A stretch of 64,000 nt of DNA from Lunatimonas salinarum (GCF_017811155.1 NZ_JACVCV010000010.1:1-64000); one strand, 5' to 3'; shown: positions 44,418 through 54,221, counted from the stretch's first letter. Numbers and translations are program-made. The notes: generated by a model not told the origin, from the letters alone.

Positions 44418-47400
44418 GTGAAAAAATATCGGGAGTTTAAACAGGTACAATACCCTGAAATCGGTGAACAAATTTTGGCATTTTGGAAGGAAAATCACGT
44501 CTTCGAACAGTCTGTGGAAAACAGGCAGGGCGCAGAGACCTTCACGTTTTATGAAGGCCCCCCATCGGCAAACGGCACTCCCGGCATCCACCATGTCATG
44601 GCCCGCACCATTAAAGATGTGTTCTGCCGCTACAAAACCCTGAAAGGGTATCAAGTCAAACGCAAAGGTGGATGGGATACCCATGGCCTTCCCGTAGAGC
44701 TGCAGGTGGAAAAGGAGCTCGGGATTACCAAAGAAGACATAGGCAAAAGCATTTCCGTGGAAGAATATAACCGGAAATGCCGGGAAACGGTCATGCGCTT
44801 TAAGCACGAATGGGATGACCTGACCGAACAAATCGGCTATTGGGTGGATTTGGACGATCCATACATCACCTTTGAGGCACCTTATATCGAGAGCCTTTGG
44901 TACCTGCTGAAGCAGTTGTACGACAAAGACCTGCTGTATAAGGGATATACCATTCAGCCCTACTCTCCCGCAGCAGGGACGGGCCTCAGTTCACACGAAC
45001 TCAACCAACCCGGGTGCTACCGCGACGTAAAAGACACCTCAATCACGGCGCAGTTCAAACTCGCCAACGAAGAAGATACGTACATATTGGCATGGACTAC
45101 CACGCCCTGGACTTTGCCTTCCAACTCTGCATTAGCGGTAGGAGAAAGCCTTGAATATGTAAAGGTAAAGACCTTCAACCCATACACGTTCGAGGCGCAG
45201 ACCGTCCTATTGGCAAAGGATCGGTTACACGCCTATTTCAACCCCAAGGCCAAAGACCTGAACCTAAATGAATACCAGCCAGGAGATAAGCTGATTCCCT
45301 TTCAGATCATAGAGACCTTAAAGGGAAGAGACCTGCTTGGGTTAGCGTATGAGCCATTGTTCCCCATTCCAGCGCTATTGCAGCCCTACCCCGCCTTTAC
45401 CGTGGTGGCCGGTGACTACGTCACCACAGAAGATGGCACCGGCATCGTGCACCTGGCCAAAGCATTCGGTGCGGACGATTTCCGGACCCTCGTGCAGCAA
45501 GGAATACCAGGCATATTCGTAAAGGACGAGCAGGGCAATGAGGTCCCCGTCGTGGACAAACAGGGAAGGTTCCTTCCCGTAGTGGGTAACTACCTCGCGG
45601 AAAAAATGGCCGAACACGACATCACCGCCCACAAAAACCTGGCATCGGACGAATTTTATGTCAAAAACTACCCACAGGACGATGAAACTCACCCCGACTA
45701 CAAAAGTACGGACGTGATCATCTCCATCATCCTCAAAAACGAAAACAAAGCTTTTAAGGTAGAAAAATACGAACACAGCTACCCGCACTGTTGGCGGACC
45801 GACATGCCGATCTTGTATTACCCGTTGGAAAGTTGGTTTATTAAGACCACCGCCTATAAAGATAAGCTGGTAGCCCACAACAAAACCATCCATTGGAAAC
45901 CGGAAGCTACCGGAACAGGCCGTTTTGGCAACTGGCTCGAAAACCTGGTGGACTGGAACCTCAGCCGCTCGCGGTTTTGGGGTACTCCACTGCCGATCTG
46001 GCGTACGGAAGATGGAAGCGAGTCTCGGTGCGTTGGATCGATCGCCGAATTGGAAGAGGGTATCCAAGAAGCCATTGCCAAGGGTTATCTCGAAAAATCC
46101 CCTTACGAAGGCCGGGAAATAGACCTACACCGTCCATATGTGGATGAGGTGATCCTAGTTTCACCCAGCGGAAAAAAAATGTACCGGGAACCCGACCTCA
46201 TTGATGTGTGGTTTGATTCTGGCGCCATGCCCTATGCGCAATGGCACTATCCCTTCGAAAACAAATCGGTATTTGATGCGAATTACCCCGCTGATTTTAT
46301 TGCTGAGGGAGTAGATCAGACCAGAGGATGGTTCTTCACCCTGCATACCTTGGCGGTGATGCTGTTTGACAGCGTGTCCTTCAAGAATGTGATCGCCAAT
46401 GGGCTGGTCTTGGACAAGAACGGAAACAAAATGTCCAAACGCCTTGGAAATGCCGTGGACCCCTTTAAAACATTGAAGGAATATGGCCCGGACGCCCTCC
46501 GCTGGTACATGTTAAGCAACGCCAACCCGTGGGATAATCTAAAATTCAACACCGATGGGGTGGTCGAGGTACAGCGGCGCTTTTTCGGCACCCTGCAAAA
46601 TTCCTACAACTTTTTTGCGCTATACGCCAACTTGGATGCCTTTGTCTATGATCCAGCTAACGTAACCCCCGTCGGGGAGCGGGCTGAATTGGACAGGTGG
46701 ATTATCTCCAAACTACAATCCCTATTGATTGAAGTGGAACGGGCATTGGATGACTACGACGCCACGCCCGCTTCCCGGGCTATCATGAATTTTACCGTGG
46801 ACCAATTATCCAACTGGTACGTTCGACTCGCCCGAAAGCGGTTTTGGAGAGGAGACATGAACCCTGACAAGAAAGCAGCATACGAAACCCTGTACGAATG
46901 CTTGCTATCCATTTCCCAAGTCATGTCACCCATTGCGCCTTTTTATGCAGACTGGCTGTACCAAAACCTCACCAACGCTATCGGGCAACAATCGGCTCTC
47001 TCGGTACATTTGACCGATTGGCCCAAACCTGTGCCCGCTTGGATCAATGCCGACCTGGAAATCAGCATGGAATTGGCACAGGACATCTCCTCTCTGGTGC
47101 ACTCACTCCGCAAGAAAGACCGGCTGAAGGTTAGGCAACCCCTTCAAAAGATCCTGATCCCGGTGTTAAGCGAGCAGCGAAAAACACAGATCCAACATGT
47201 GGAAGAACTGATCCGATCGGAAGTAAACGTCAAAGAGGTTTCGTATATTGACGACACTTCGGGTATTTTGGTGAAAAGTGTCAAGCCCAATTTTGCCTTG
47301 TTGGGAAAGAAGTACGGACCGAAGCTGAAACAAGTCTCTCAGGCCATTCAGGGCTGGGGCAAGGAAGAAATCGCCGCTATCGAACGGAATGGTAATCATC

Positions 47401-47795
47401 CCGTCCATTTGGGAGAAGAGGAAGTACTTGTGCTACTTGAAGAGGTCTTGATCAGTTCCGAAGATATTCCAGGCTGGTCAGTGGCAACGGAGCGTGGACT
47501 TACCGTCGCCTTGGATGTGACGGTGACCGAAGAACTCAAGCAGGAAGGCATTGCCCGGGAATTGGTAAACCGAGTCCAAAACCTCCGCAAAGACCTCGGG
47601 CTGGAAGTCCAAGACAAAATCCGAATCCAGTTACAACGATTAAATAACGAAGTAGACACGGCCATTCAGTTGTTTTCCTCGTATATACAAACGGAAACAC
47701 AGGCCATCGAGCTTGTTTTCGTCGACAAGCTGACAGATGGAATTAGATTAGAGCTCGATGATTTTGAATTAACGCTAATTATTGAGAAAATCTAA
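44418..47795 (+). CDS. ileS: Isoleucyl-tRNA synthetase
   Basis: 1125 residues from a GTG at 44418, giving the expected start (KKYREFKQVQYPEIGEQIL). HIGH-type motif in ANGTPGIHHV (51-60), KMSKR at about 671-675, editing domain with WTTTPWTLPSNSA, and the tRNA-binding C-terminal region. Length and form match the longer IleS type of Bacteroidota. The GTG start is unusual for a highly expressed gene but no ATG fits. Confidence 0.96.
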   Translation: MKKYREFKQVQYPEIGEQILAFWKENHVFEQSVENRQGAETFTFYEGPPSANGTPGIHHVMARTIKDVFCRYKTLKGYQVKRKGGWDTHGLPVELQVEKELGITKEDIGKSISVEEYNRKCRETVMRFKHEWDDLTEQIGYWVDLDDPYITFEAPYIESLWYLLKQLYDKDLLYKGYTIQPYSPAAGTGLSSHELNQPGCYRDVKDTSITAQFKLANEEDTYILAWTTTPWTLPSNSALAVGESLEYVKVKTFNPYTFEAQTVLLAKDRLHAYFNPKAKDLNLNEYQPGDKLIPFQIIETLKGRDLLGLAYEPLFPIPALLQPYPAFTVVAGDYVTTEDGTGIVHLAKAFGADDFRTLVQQGIPGIFVKDEQGNEVPVVDKQGRFLPVVGNYLAEKMAEHDITAHKNLASDEFYVKNYPQDDETHPDYKSTDVIISIILKNENKAFKVEKYEHSYPHCWRTDMPILYYPLESWFIKTTAYKDKLVAHNKTIHWKPEATGTGRFGNWLENLVDWNLSRSRFWGTPLPIWRTEDGSESRCVGSIAELEEGIQEAIAKGYLEKSPYEGREIDLHRPYVDEVILVSPSGKKMYREPDLIDVWFDSGAMPYAQWHYPFENKSVFDANYPADFIAEGVDQTRGWFFTLHTLAVMLFDSVSFKNVIANGLVLDKNGNKMSKRLGNAVDPFKTLKEYGPDALRWYMLSNANPWDNLKFNTDGVVEVQRRFFGTLQNSYNFFALYANLDAFVYDPANVTPVGERAELDRWIISKLQSLLIEVERALDDYDATPASRAIMNFTVDQLSNWYVRLARKRFWRGDMNPDKKAAYETLYECLLSISQVMSPIAPFYADWLYQNLTNAIGQQSALSVHLTDWPKPVPAWINADLEISMELAQDISSLVHSLRKKDRLKVRQPLQKILIPVLSEQRKTQIQHVEELIRSEVNVKEVSYIDDTSGILVKSVKPNFALLGKKYGPKLKQVSQAIQGWGKEEIAAIERNGNHPVHLGEEEVLVLLEEVLISSEDIPGWSVATERGLTVALDVTVTEELKQEGIARELVNRVQNLRKDLGLEVQDKIRIQLQRLNNEVDTAIQLFSSYIQTETQAIELVFVDKLTDGIRLELDDFELTLIIEKI

Positions 47796-47900
47796 ATGAA
47801 GTTATTACACACCGGTACTTTCGGTCGCAAGCCAAAAAGACGCAGCGTTGAAAGACAACTGCGAAAGGTAATCACCGTGAACCATTCGAAACAAAAATAA
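47796..47900 (+). CDS. Possible 34-residue basic peptide between ileS and lspA
   Basis: An ATG directly abuts the ileS TAA and the frame ends 3 bp before the lspA ATG at 47904, so the whole gap is filled. The product is very basic (ten Lys/Arg, RKPKRRSVERQLRKV). In many Bacteroidota a DksA/TraR-like gene sits here, and this peptide shows no zinc finger. It may be a real small protein, a coupling leader for lspA, or chance. Confidence 0.35.
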   Translation: MKLLHTGTFGRKPKRRSVERQLRKVITVNHSKQK

Positions 47901-47903
47901 CAC

Positions 47904-48527
47904 ATGCACTATTTTAAGTATTTTGCCATTACGCTGGTAGTAATCGCTGTGGACCAAGCAGTAAAATTGTTGGTGCACTACCAAATGGATTTCGGTACGG
48001 CGGGTCAGATCAAGGTGTTGGGAGATTGGTTTAAGCTGCATTACACCACCAACCCGGGGATGGCGTTTGGCATGCAGCTTGGTTCGGAATATGGAAAACT
48101 GATACTTACCAGTTTTAGACTTATCGCGATGTTTGGAATAGGGTATTACCTGTACTTACTTATTCAAAAGAAGTCCCACCCCGGTTACATTGCTTGCATC
48201 GCCATGATATTAGGCGGGGCTATTGGTAATCTGATAGATAGTGTTTTTTATGGCATTTGGTTTGGCAACGCCCCTTACGATGCCCCAACCCCTTGGTTTC
48301 ATGGGCAGGTAATTGACATGTTTTATATCGACATCTGGGAAGGTTTTATCCCTGAATGGGTACCGTTGCTTGGTGGCAGCTACACCGCGTTGTGGCCCAT
48401 TTTTAATATCGCGGATGCCTCCATCTTTGTGGGAGTCGCCATTATATTAATTTTTCAAAAGCGTTTCTTTGACGAGGAAGACAAGCGGGATGCAGAGGAG
48501 AAAACCGAGTTGGTAAACGGCAACTAA
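47904..48527 (+). CDS. lspA: Lipoprotein signal peptidase
   Basis: 207 residues, four membrane helices. Removes lipoprotein signal peptides (needed for the many lipoproteins in this window). Catalytic aspartates in GGAIGNLIDSVF and FNIADASIFVG; the N-terminal VVIAVDQAVKLLV is the family start. The loop between helices 3 and 4 is extended (residues about 115-160), as is common in Bacteroidota. Downstream of ileS, as in many bacteria. Confidence 0.94.
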   Translation: MHYFKYFAITLVVIAVDQAVKLLVHYQMDFGTAGQIKVLGDWFKLHYTTNPGMAFGMQLGSEYGKLILTSFRLIAMFGIGYYLYLLIQKKSHPGYIACIAMILGGAIGNLIDSVFYGIWFGNAPYDAPTPWFHGQVIDMFYIDIWEGFIPEWVPLLGGSYTALWPIFNIADASIFVGVAIILIFQKRFFDEEDKRDAEEKTELVNGN

Positions 48528-48646
48528 TGCTATGCCCATTTCACATTTGCACGCCTCAATAGGTTGAATAATAATCATTCGGTAAAAATAATCCGAATAC
48601 TTTGCCTATTTTTGAAAGACAACACAGCTACGTAAATTCAGAGGCA

Positions 48647-48997
48647 ATGGAATTTAAAAAATTCAATAGATTAAGGGCGAATTACGAGGAGTTTATAGAA
48701 ACTGCCGAAAAAGACATACATGGCGACGAAGCAATAAAGCAAACCCGATCGGTTTGGTTTGACCGGGCAACGATTGAAAAATTGCTGGCAATGACGGACT
48801 CGAAAAAGGGAGGCCTTAAGATCTACTTCGGGCAGTACGACGAGGAAACCCTGCCAGAAATTGAAGACACCGAACTCAGGAAACAGATGGGAGGAAGGCT
48901 TACGGTCATTTTGGCAGCTTCGGACGAAAACAACGACCCCCAAGAGGAAACCCAGGTAATTAATGGCGGCTGGTTTTGCCCCCCAAATTGCGGTTAA
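48647..48997 (+). CDS. Bacteroidota hypothetical protein with C-terminal CPPxCG
   Basis: 116 residues from the ATG at 48647; an ATG at 48602 adds 15 residues and lies over a promoter-like stretch (TATTTTTG at 48608). No signal peptide. Centre: SVWFDRATIEKLLAM, then LKIYFGQYDEETLP and GGRLTVILAAS, which I recall as a recurring uncharacterised Bacteroidota domain. It ends VINGGWFCPPNCG; related proteins often end with a CPP tail. Only 6 bp before the 7TM gene, so probably its partner. Confidence 0.7.
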   Translation: MEFKKFNRLRANYEEFIETAEKDIHGDEAIKQTRSVWFDRATIEKLLAMTDSKKGGLKIYFGQYDEETLPEIEDTELRKQMGGRLTVILAASDENNDPQEETQVINGGWFCPPNCG

Positions 48998-49003
48998 TTT
49001 GAA

Positions 49004-49702
49004 ATGATCGATATTCTGCTCAAGCCCTATAACCTATCTCTACTGATTGGGCTTTTGGCCGCAATAGGGTATAAAATCAGATATTTTCATGAAAAGGAAA
49101 GCGTACAATGGACGATTATTGGTCTACTCCTATTCGTAGTATGCTTTGAATTCTATGCTTATCATCTTTTCAGTCAGAAGAAGTCTACCCTGATCCTATA
49201 CAATATTTGTATGGTATGTCTGGAAACATTGATTTTGTTTGTCTATTTCCGACAGATCAGTACCTCTATCTTGCTTAAAAGATACACGATTGTTTTTCCA
49301 ATAGTCTTTTTACTTTTTGTCCTACTCAACCACTTCTTGTGGCAGTCCTTTTTGACTTCCTATCAATCCTATTCCTTTTTCGTAGCTGCCATTGGAATCT
49401 GTCTATTTTGCTGCCTTTATTTTTGGGAAATCATCCGGTATAACCGCTTTATAGATCAGCCACTTTACTCAGTCCCCCATTTTTGGAACATCGCTTTATT
49501 ATTGGCCTTTTTTTCTGCGGCATTCCTCTTTTCGCTTTCGGTCACTAAAATCCAATTTTTGATTTTCGAACAGCATCGTTTTTTAGGAGATTTGTTAACA
49601 ATCTTAAATCAAATTCTAGCCGGTTTATTATACTTAACACTCGGCTTTTCGTTTTGGATTCCAAAAGTCGTAGGACCTAAAAGCCAGATAAAAATTACCT
49701 AG
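49004..49702 (+). CDS. Seven-helix membrane protein of unknown function
   Basis: 232 residues with hydrophobic helices near 10-25, 36-56, 63-81, 94-112, 124-142, 160-180 and 200-218. Short loops and no enzymatic motif. PHFWNIALLLAFFSAAFLF in helix 6 follows the FW-x-x-G/A-x-LL pattern that I associate with 7TM proteins found beside histidine kinases in Bacteroidota. It could be a receptor or sensory module for the kinase 135 bp downstream, whose own N-terminus is only a single helix. Confidence 0.65.
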   Translation: MIDILLKPYNLSLLIGLLAAIGYKIRYFHEKESVQWTIIGLLLFVVCFEFYAYHLFSQKKSTLILYNICMVCLETLILFVYFRQISTSILLKRYTIVFPIVFLLFVLLNHFLWQSFLTSYQSYSFFVAAIGICLFCCLYFWEIIRYNRFIDQPLYSVPHFWNIALLLAFFSAAFLFSLSVTKIQFLIFEQHRFLGDLLTILNQILAGLLYLTLGFSFWIPKVVGPKSQIKIT

Positions 49703-49837
49703 GGCTTTTGGCCAACCACTTATATAACATCTAGGCCAAAACTTATTTTTTCGAGTGTAAGGCACTAGAATTTAATCCCTGGACCTTATCTTGCAGGTAA
49801 TTACTTCCATCATCCAACAGATCTGCAACACTCTTCC

Positions 49838-50602
49838 ATGGCCACTGATGATATCTCATTTGAATTATTCATAATGCTGGTCGCGGGCATCGTAGGACTG
49901 TTTTTGATGGCTACATTCGTCGTTTCGATGGTCTTAATCCACCGTCAGCGTCAATTAAGGAACCAACACAAAATAGAGCTTCTCAAAGCCGAATACCAAA
50001 ACACGCTCCTAAATGCCGAAAAAGAGATCCGGGAAGATACCCTTCACTACGTCAGTCAAGAGTTACACGACAACATAGGCCAAATGCTCTCCCTAACCAA
50101 ACTGGTACTCAGCAACCCCGATCCCTCTGCTGTGTCAGAGGGGAGGCAGCTGATCAACTCCATCATCAAAGAGGTGCGCAGTCTGTCCAAATCCATAAAC
50201 AGAGACTACATCAAGGACGTCGACTTTGGAGATTTTTTGCTGGAAGAATTAGAAAAAATCGAGCGGAGTGGGTTTTGCAAAACCAAACTAACCCGACCAG
50301 AATCCCGGATTGTCATCGGTGATGCCAATAAAAAACTCATCCTAATACGGTTGGTTCAAGAATGTCTGAACAACGCCATCAAGCACGCCGAACCGAGCAC
50401 GATCGAAATCGATATTTCACAGGATGCAGACAGGCTTTTACTGGAAGTAACGGATGATGGGAAGGGATTTGATAAGCAACTTTCCTACAGTGGCCTAGGC
50501 TTAAGAAACCTTCAGTCCCGCATGGAAGCAATCGAGGGCAAATTGGACTTGGATTCTTCGCCCGGCGTGGGTACCCGTATTAGCATGTCCATCGTTTTGT
50601 AA
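49838..50602 (+). CDS. Histidine kinase, HisKA_3/NarX-like
   Basis: 254 residues. One N-terminal membrane helix (13-36), a short coiled coil, then the HisKA_3 dimerisation helix SQELHDNIGQMLSLTKLVL and the ATPase domain (ECLNNAIKHA; VTDDGKGFD; GLGLRNLQSRM). No periplasmic sensor domain, so the signal is likely supplied by another protein; the adjacent 7TM protein is the best candidate. The cognate regulator starts 29 bp downstream. Confidence 0.92.
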   Translation: MATDDISFELFIMLVAGIVGLFLMATFVVSMVLIHRQRQLRNQHKIELLKAEYQNTLLNAEKEIREDTLHYVSQELHDNIGQMLSLTKLVLSNPDPSAVSEGRQLINSIIKEVRSLSKSINRDYIKDVDFGDFLLEELEKIERSGFCKTKLTRPESRIVIGDANKKLILIRLVQECLNNAIKHAEPSTIEIDISQDADRLLLEVTDDGKGFDKQLSYSGLGLRNLQSRMEAIEGKLDLDSSPGVGTRISMSIVL

Positions 50603-50631
50603 CCAAACCCTGTATTTGACTTAACCACCCT

Positions 50632-51288
50632 ATGCAATCCAAGCCCTTCATGCCTACCAAAATCGTGATGGCAGACGACCATAAGATGTTTGCTGTCGGC
50701 ATTGCAAACATACTTAAGCGAGAACCCGACTTTGAGGTAGTCGCCGTTCATAACTCCGGCAGACAGGTTCTCGCTGAACTGGAACAGCAGCCTGTAGATC
50801 TACTGATCACGGATATGAACATGCCTGGAATGGATGGAATTGCATTAATCCAACAGGTGAAAAAGAATAGGCACAAGGTTAAGATTGTCGTGTTATCCAT
50901 GTACGACGACGAGGAGATTTTCAAACAATGCATCAAACAGGGAGTAGATGCCTATGTCCTGAAAAATGCAGATCCTGACGAGCTCGTATATACCATACGT
51001 GAGGTAATGGAAGACCGCCACATCGCCGACTTTCAGCGGGTGCTTTACCAAGCCGAAGAAAGTCCCTATGAAGAATTGGATGCTTATAAGCTAAAGTTCA
51101 AACTCTCCCGCCGGGAAATTGAAATTTTAAGGTATTTTGCCACAGGAATGAGTAACCGGGAGGTTGCTGAAAAGCTAAATCTCAGCATACACACCATCGA
51201 AACCCACCGCAAACACATTCATTCCAAGCTAAAGGTTTCCAACACCTCTGAGCTCATCAAAAAAGCCATTGACATGGGATTGGGCTAA
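50632..51288 (+). CDS. LuxR/NarL-family response regulator
   Basis: 218 residues; Met4 onwards is the receiver. Phosphoacceptor Asp in DLLITDMNMPGMDG, Lys in YVLKNADPDEL, and C-terminal LuxR-type HTH (LSRREIEILRYFATGMSNRE; HTIETHRKHIHSKL). An alternative start is the ATG at 50650. Partner of the kinase at 49838; targets are unknown. Confidence 0.93.
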   Translation: MQSKPFMPTKIVMADDHKMFAVGIANILKREPDFEVVAVHNSGRQVLAELEQQPVDLLITDMNMPGMDGIALIQQVKKNRHKVKIVVLSMYDDEEIFKQCIKQGVDAYVLKNADPDELVYTIREVMEDRHIADFQRVLYQAEESPYEELDAYKLKFKLSRREIEILRYFATGMSNREVAEKLNLSIHTIETHRKHIHSKLKVSNTSELIKKAIDMGLG

Positions 51289-51387
51289 TCTGGATAATTT
51301 AGAAAAAAACGCCAAAGGGTATCCTTGACCGATCCTTAAGGTATTTTTTTCGGTGATCTAGCGCATGCGATTTTCAAGTAAAGTCAG

Positions 51388-52053
51388 CTAGACATTCTTT
51401 AACCTCGCTATAGGCGTGACCCCTCCCCGGGTGATTTGATTGGGAGTGACGAGTACGTCTGCGTCCAAGGGCAAAAACACGTCAACCCGAGAGCCAAACT
51501 TGATAAATCCAAATTCATACCCTTGGGGCAAGGGATCGCCTTCTTTTACATACCACTTAATACGACGCGCCAAAGCACCTGCTATCTGCCGCACCATCAA
51601 TTGAATCCCGCTTGGATGCTCAATCACCATAGAAGTACGCTCATTTTCGGTACTCGACTTCGGATGCCAGGCTACCAAGTATTTTCCGGGATGGTACTTA
51701 AAAAAACGGACGATTCCGGTGATAGGGGACCTATTTACGTGTACATTAATGGGAGACATAAAGATCGATACCTGTATTCTCCTATCCTTTAGATATTCCT
51801 CCTCCTGTGTCTGTTCTATCACCACCACTTTTCCATCGGCAGGGGCAAAAACGAGATCCGGACTATTTGGAAGGGGAATGGCCGGATTTCTGAAAAACTG
51901 TAGTACCAACAGGTAAAATACAATGCTCGTCAAAAGCAGCACGTTCAATAATGTATCCTGTTCCTCCAAAAGCTGATGCAGGCCGAAATTTAGACCTGCA
52001 AGGATGATCATCATCCAAAACAACAGGGACTTACCTTCTTTATGTATGGTCAT
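51388..52053 (-). CDS. psd: Phosphatidylserine decarboxylase family protein
   Basis: 221 residues. Makes phosphatidylethanolamine. Self-cleaving site in the C-terminal part, KFGSRVDVFLP (Gly-Ser pair that becomes the pyruvoyl group), with the conserved FAPADGKVVVIE and FMSPINVHVNRSPITG. The short form is the one usual in Bacteroidota. Two N-terminal membrane segments. Downstream of cdsA, which supplies the pathway's CDP-diacylglycerol. Confidence 0.94.
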   Translation of the reverse strand: MTIHKEGKSLLFWMMIILAGLNFGLHQLLEEQDTLLNVLLLTSIVFYLLVLQFFRNPAIPLPNSPDLVFAPADGKVVVIEQTQEEEYLKDRRIQVSIFMSPINVHVNRSPITGIVRFFKYHPGKYLVAWHPKSSTENERTSMVIEHPSGIQLMVRQIAGALARRIKWYVKEGDPLPQGYEFGFIKFGSRVDVFLPLDADVLVTPNQITRGGVTPIARLKNV

Positions 52054-52111
52054 GTCAAAATCGTAGAGTTCGTTGGTTTCGCTACAAAAATATGGGTTTT
52101 TTTACAGCATG

Positions 52112-52951
52112 TCAGAAAATTTTTAAAAATGCGACTATAAATGGGGTAGAAAGCAACAAGCCGTCAAACCTATCCATAAAGCCTCCGTGCCCCGGAAGTC
52201 CGCGCCCAGAATCCTTGATGTCAATGCTTCGCTTAAAAAGTGACTCAATCAAATCGCCGTAAGTGCCAGCAATGATAATAATGGCCGCTATGGAATACCA
52301 TTGCCATGCGTGCAGCACAGTAAAGTATTGAGAAATAAAGTAGGTGACAGTAAGTGCCGTAGCAGCGCCTCCCAAACTTCCTTCCCAAGATTTTTTGGGC
52401 GAAACCCGCTCGAAGAGTTTGGTTTTGCCAAACTTAGTCCCCGCAAAATAGGCCCCCGAGTCGCTCGCCCATAAGATAAACAACGAACCAATGACGATTT
52501 CGTAGTGGAAGGTTTTGTCCACCGAAAACGCTGCAACCGTAAGCAGTGAAAATGGAATCGCGACATAAAAAATCCCCAAAATGGTATATGCAATCCCGGT
52601 AAAGGGTTTCTTATCGGACTTTCGGTATAGCTTGATAAAAAATATCATGGATATCAATGGAAAAACCAGAAAATAATACCGAATAGGTATCACCTTCATC
52701 TCTTCTAGAAACGTTAGGGTAAAAATCATGAGTCCGATAAACGTTCCAAAACTCTTTAACGGCAACATGCCATCTAGGCCGGAAAGCTTATAAAACTCCA
52801 TTTGCGTAAACCCTAAGATTATCCCAAAAACAACAAAATATGCCCATTCGCTGTAGATCAAACTACCTATAATCAGCACCGCCCCTACGATTGCGGTAAT
52901 AACCCGTTGCGCCAAATTGCTGTAATTGCTGATATTAAAACGTGATCTCAT
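52112..52951 (-). CDS. cdsA: Phosphatidate cytidylyltransferase
   Basis: 279 residues, about eight membrane helices. Makes CDP-diacylglycerol. The signature S-x(8)-K-R-x(4)-K-D-x(5)-PGHGG-x-x-DRxD is complete near the C-terminus (KRSIDIKDSGRGLPGHGGFM). Start at 52951 overlaps the end of the DUF2007-like gene by 17 bp. Operon-like with psd. Confidence 0.95.
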   Translation of the reverse strand: MRSRFNISNYSNLAQRVITAIVGAVLIIGSLIYSEWAYFVVFGIILGFTQMEFYKLSGLDGMLPLKSFGTFIGLMIFTLTFLEEMKVIPIRYYFLVFPLISMIFFIKLYRKSDKKPFTGIAYTILGIFYVAIPFSLLTVAAFSVDKTFHYEIVIGSLFILWASDSGAYFAGTKFGKTKLFERVSPKKSWEGSLGGAATALTVTYFISQYFTVLHAWQWYSIAAIIIIAGTYGDLIESLFKRSIDIKDSGRGLPGHGGFMDRFDGLLLSTPFIVAFLKIF

Positions 52952-53141
52952 GGGTTATTATGTTTATTGCTTCCAAGACCTGATCATCGGAGGCCATGAT
53001 CTCGTAACTTCCGTGGATATGATACACGGACTCCTTTTTGTTGAGGATGACAGCGGTTATACCCTTTTCGGCCAACACACCTTTGACAATTTCCGCCCTA
53101 ACCGGTGAATCGGTTGCATATACCTTATGCCATTTTGCCAT
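52935..53141 (-). CDS. DUF2007-type small protein
   Basis: 68 residues from the ATG at 53141; the ORF's longer start at 53192 adds 17 residues lying in the CPBP gene. The pattern HKVYATDSPVRAEIVKGVLAE then an Asn/Lys-Lys loop and final strand is that of DUF2007 (putative signal-transducing) proteins, which resemble PII-like folds. It overlaps both neighbours, CPBP by 17 bp and cdsA by 17 bp, so the three are coupled. Confidence 0.8.
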   Translation of the reverse strand: MAKWHKVYATDSPVRAEIVKGVLAEKGITAVILNKKESVYHIHGSYEIMASDDQVLEAINIITHEITF

Positions 53142-54075
53142 CGATCTCCTTTTTGGGATGCAGCTGAATAAAATACCTGGCACTGACTGCAAAAACAGCT
53201 AGCCCGATCAATACGTAATGCCAGTAGAGTTCGGTAGGCTCTTCCATGTCAAAGTCCACCATACCAAGTTTAGCCGCATAGACCATCAGTACCGTAAAGG
53301 TATTGTTAAGTATATGGGCCAAAATGGGGTAAACCAGACTTCCAGAAAACACATACAAATAACCAAATAGTGCACCTAGCATCAACCGGGGCAAGAACCC
53401 ATAAAACTGCAGGTGAATTGCAGAAAAAATCGCTGCCGTAATCCAAATACCCAGGTGGACATTTCCGGTGTATCCGTGCATCTTCGCCTGCAAAATGCCT
53501 CTGAAAAGGTACTCTTCTCCGATTCCGGCCATGATGCCGATAACAAAAATACCCATCAAAAGCTCGTTTACATTTGCAAAATCAGTAATAAAAAGCGTCA
53601 GTTGCATCAGTTCATCCTCCTTGGCCCGAAGCATACGCTCGAGCTCTGCCATTGCATCTGGAAACTGCATGTGACCATTTAGGTATACGAAAAGCGAGTT
53701 AAACGAAATAAATCCCCCAATTAATGAAATTAACAAAATGAGCCCTCCCGGCCGCAGGTTCGCAAACTGCTTGGGCAAGTTGAGCGATTTCTTATCTATG
53801 AACTTCAGAAATATCCAACCGCCCAACAGGAATCCTCCCCCACCGCCAAGCGCCTGAATAAATAACAGCGACATGCGGGCATTTTCATGCTGTGAATTTC
53901 CCGCGGCCACAGAAAGGATTTCCTCGAATGGCATATCAAATAATACGGGTATCAGCGCTACCGCAATTCCTTGCGTCACCAGCAAAGCGCCAAACACCAC
54001 CAGAAACAGCAAAACAAGTGACAACAGCCAAGGATGGATTACCGGCCTTCCTTGTTGGTTTTCATAGATCTCCAT
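53125..54075 (-). CDS. CPBP family intramembrane glutamic metalloprotease
   Basis: 316 residues, about eight helices. Rce1/CaaX-like intramembrane protease. Motif 1 GEEYLFRGILQAK (catalytic Glu-Glu and Arg), motif 2 FSAIHLQFYGF with the first His, and motif 3 ILAHILNNTF with the second. The substrate is unknown. Heads the CPBP-DUF2007-cdsA-psd unit. Confidence 0.92.
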   Translation of the reverse strand: MEIYENQQGRPVIHPWLLSLVLLFLVVFGALLVTQGIAVALIPVLFDMPFEEILSVAAGNSQHENARMSLLFIQALGGGGGFLLGGWIFLKFIDKKSLNLPKQFANLRPGGLILLISLIGGFISFNSLFVYLNGHMQFPDAMAELERMLRAKEDELMQLTLFITDFANVNELLMGIFVIGIMAGIGEEYLFRGILQAKMHGYTGNVHLGIWITAAIFSAIHLQFYGFLPRLMLGALFGYLYVFSGSLVYPILAHILNNTFTVLMVYAAKLGMVDFDMEEPTELYWHYVLIGLAVFAVSARYFIQLHPKKEIDGKMA

Positions 54076-54221
54076 ATTCGGAGTAAATTTACATCAAATA
54101 GGCTTCACCGCAAGAAAAGAGGGCAATAACCCGTCATTTAAATCCACCGGCGGAGAATTAGTTTCTGGTAAAACCTTGATTTCAAGTCAAAATGCCCGAA
54201 CTTTGCAAAAAAAATTGAAAA

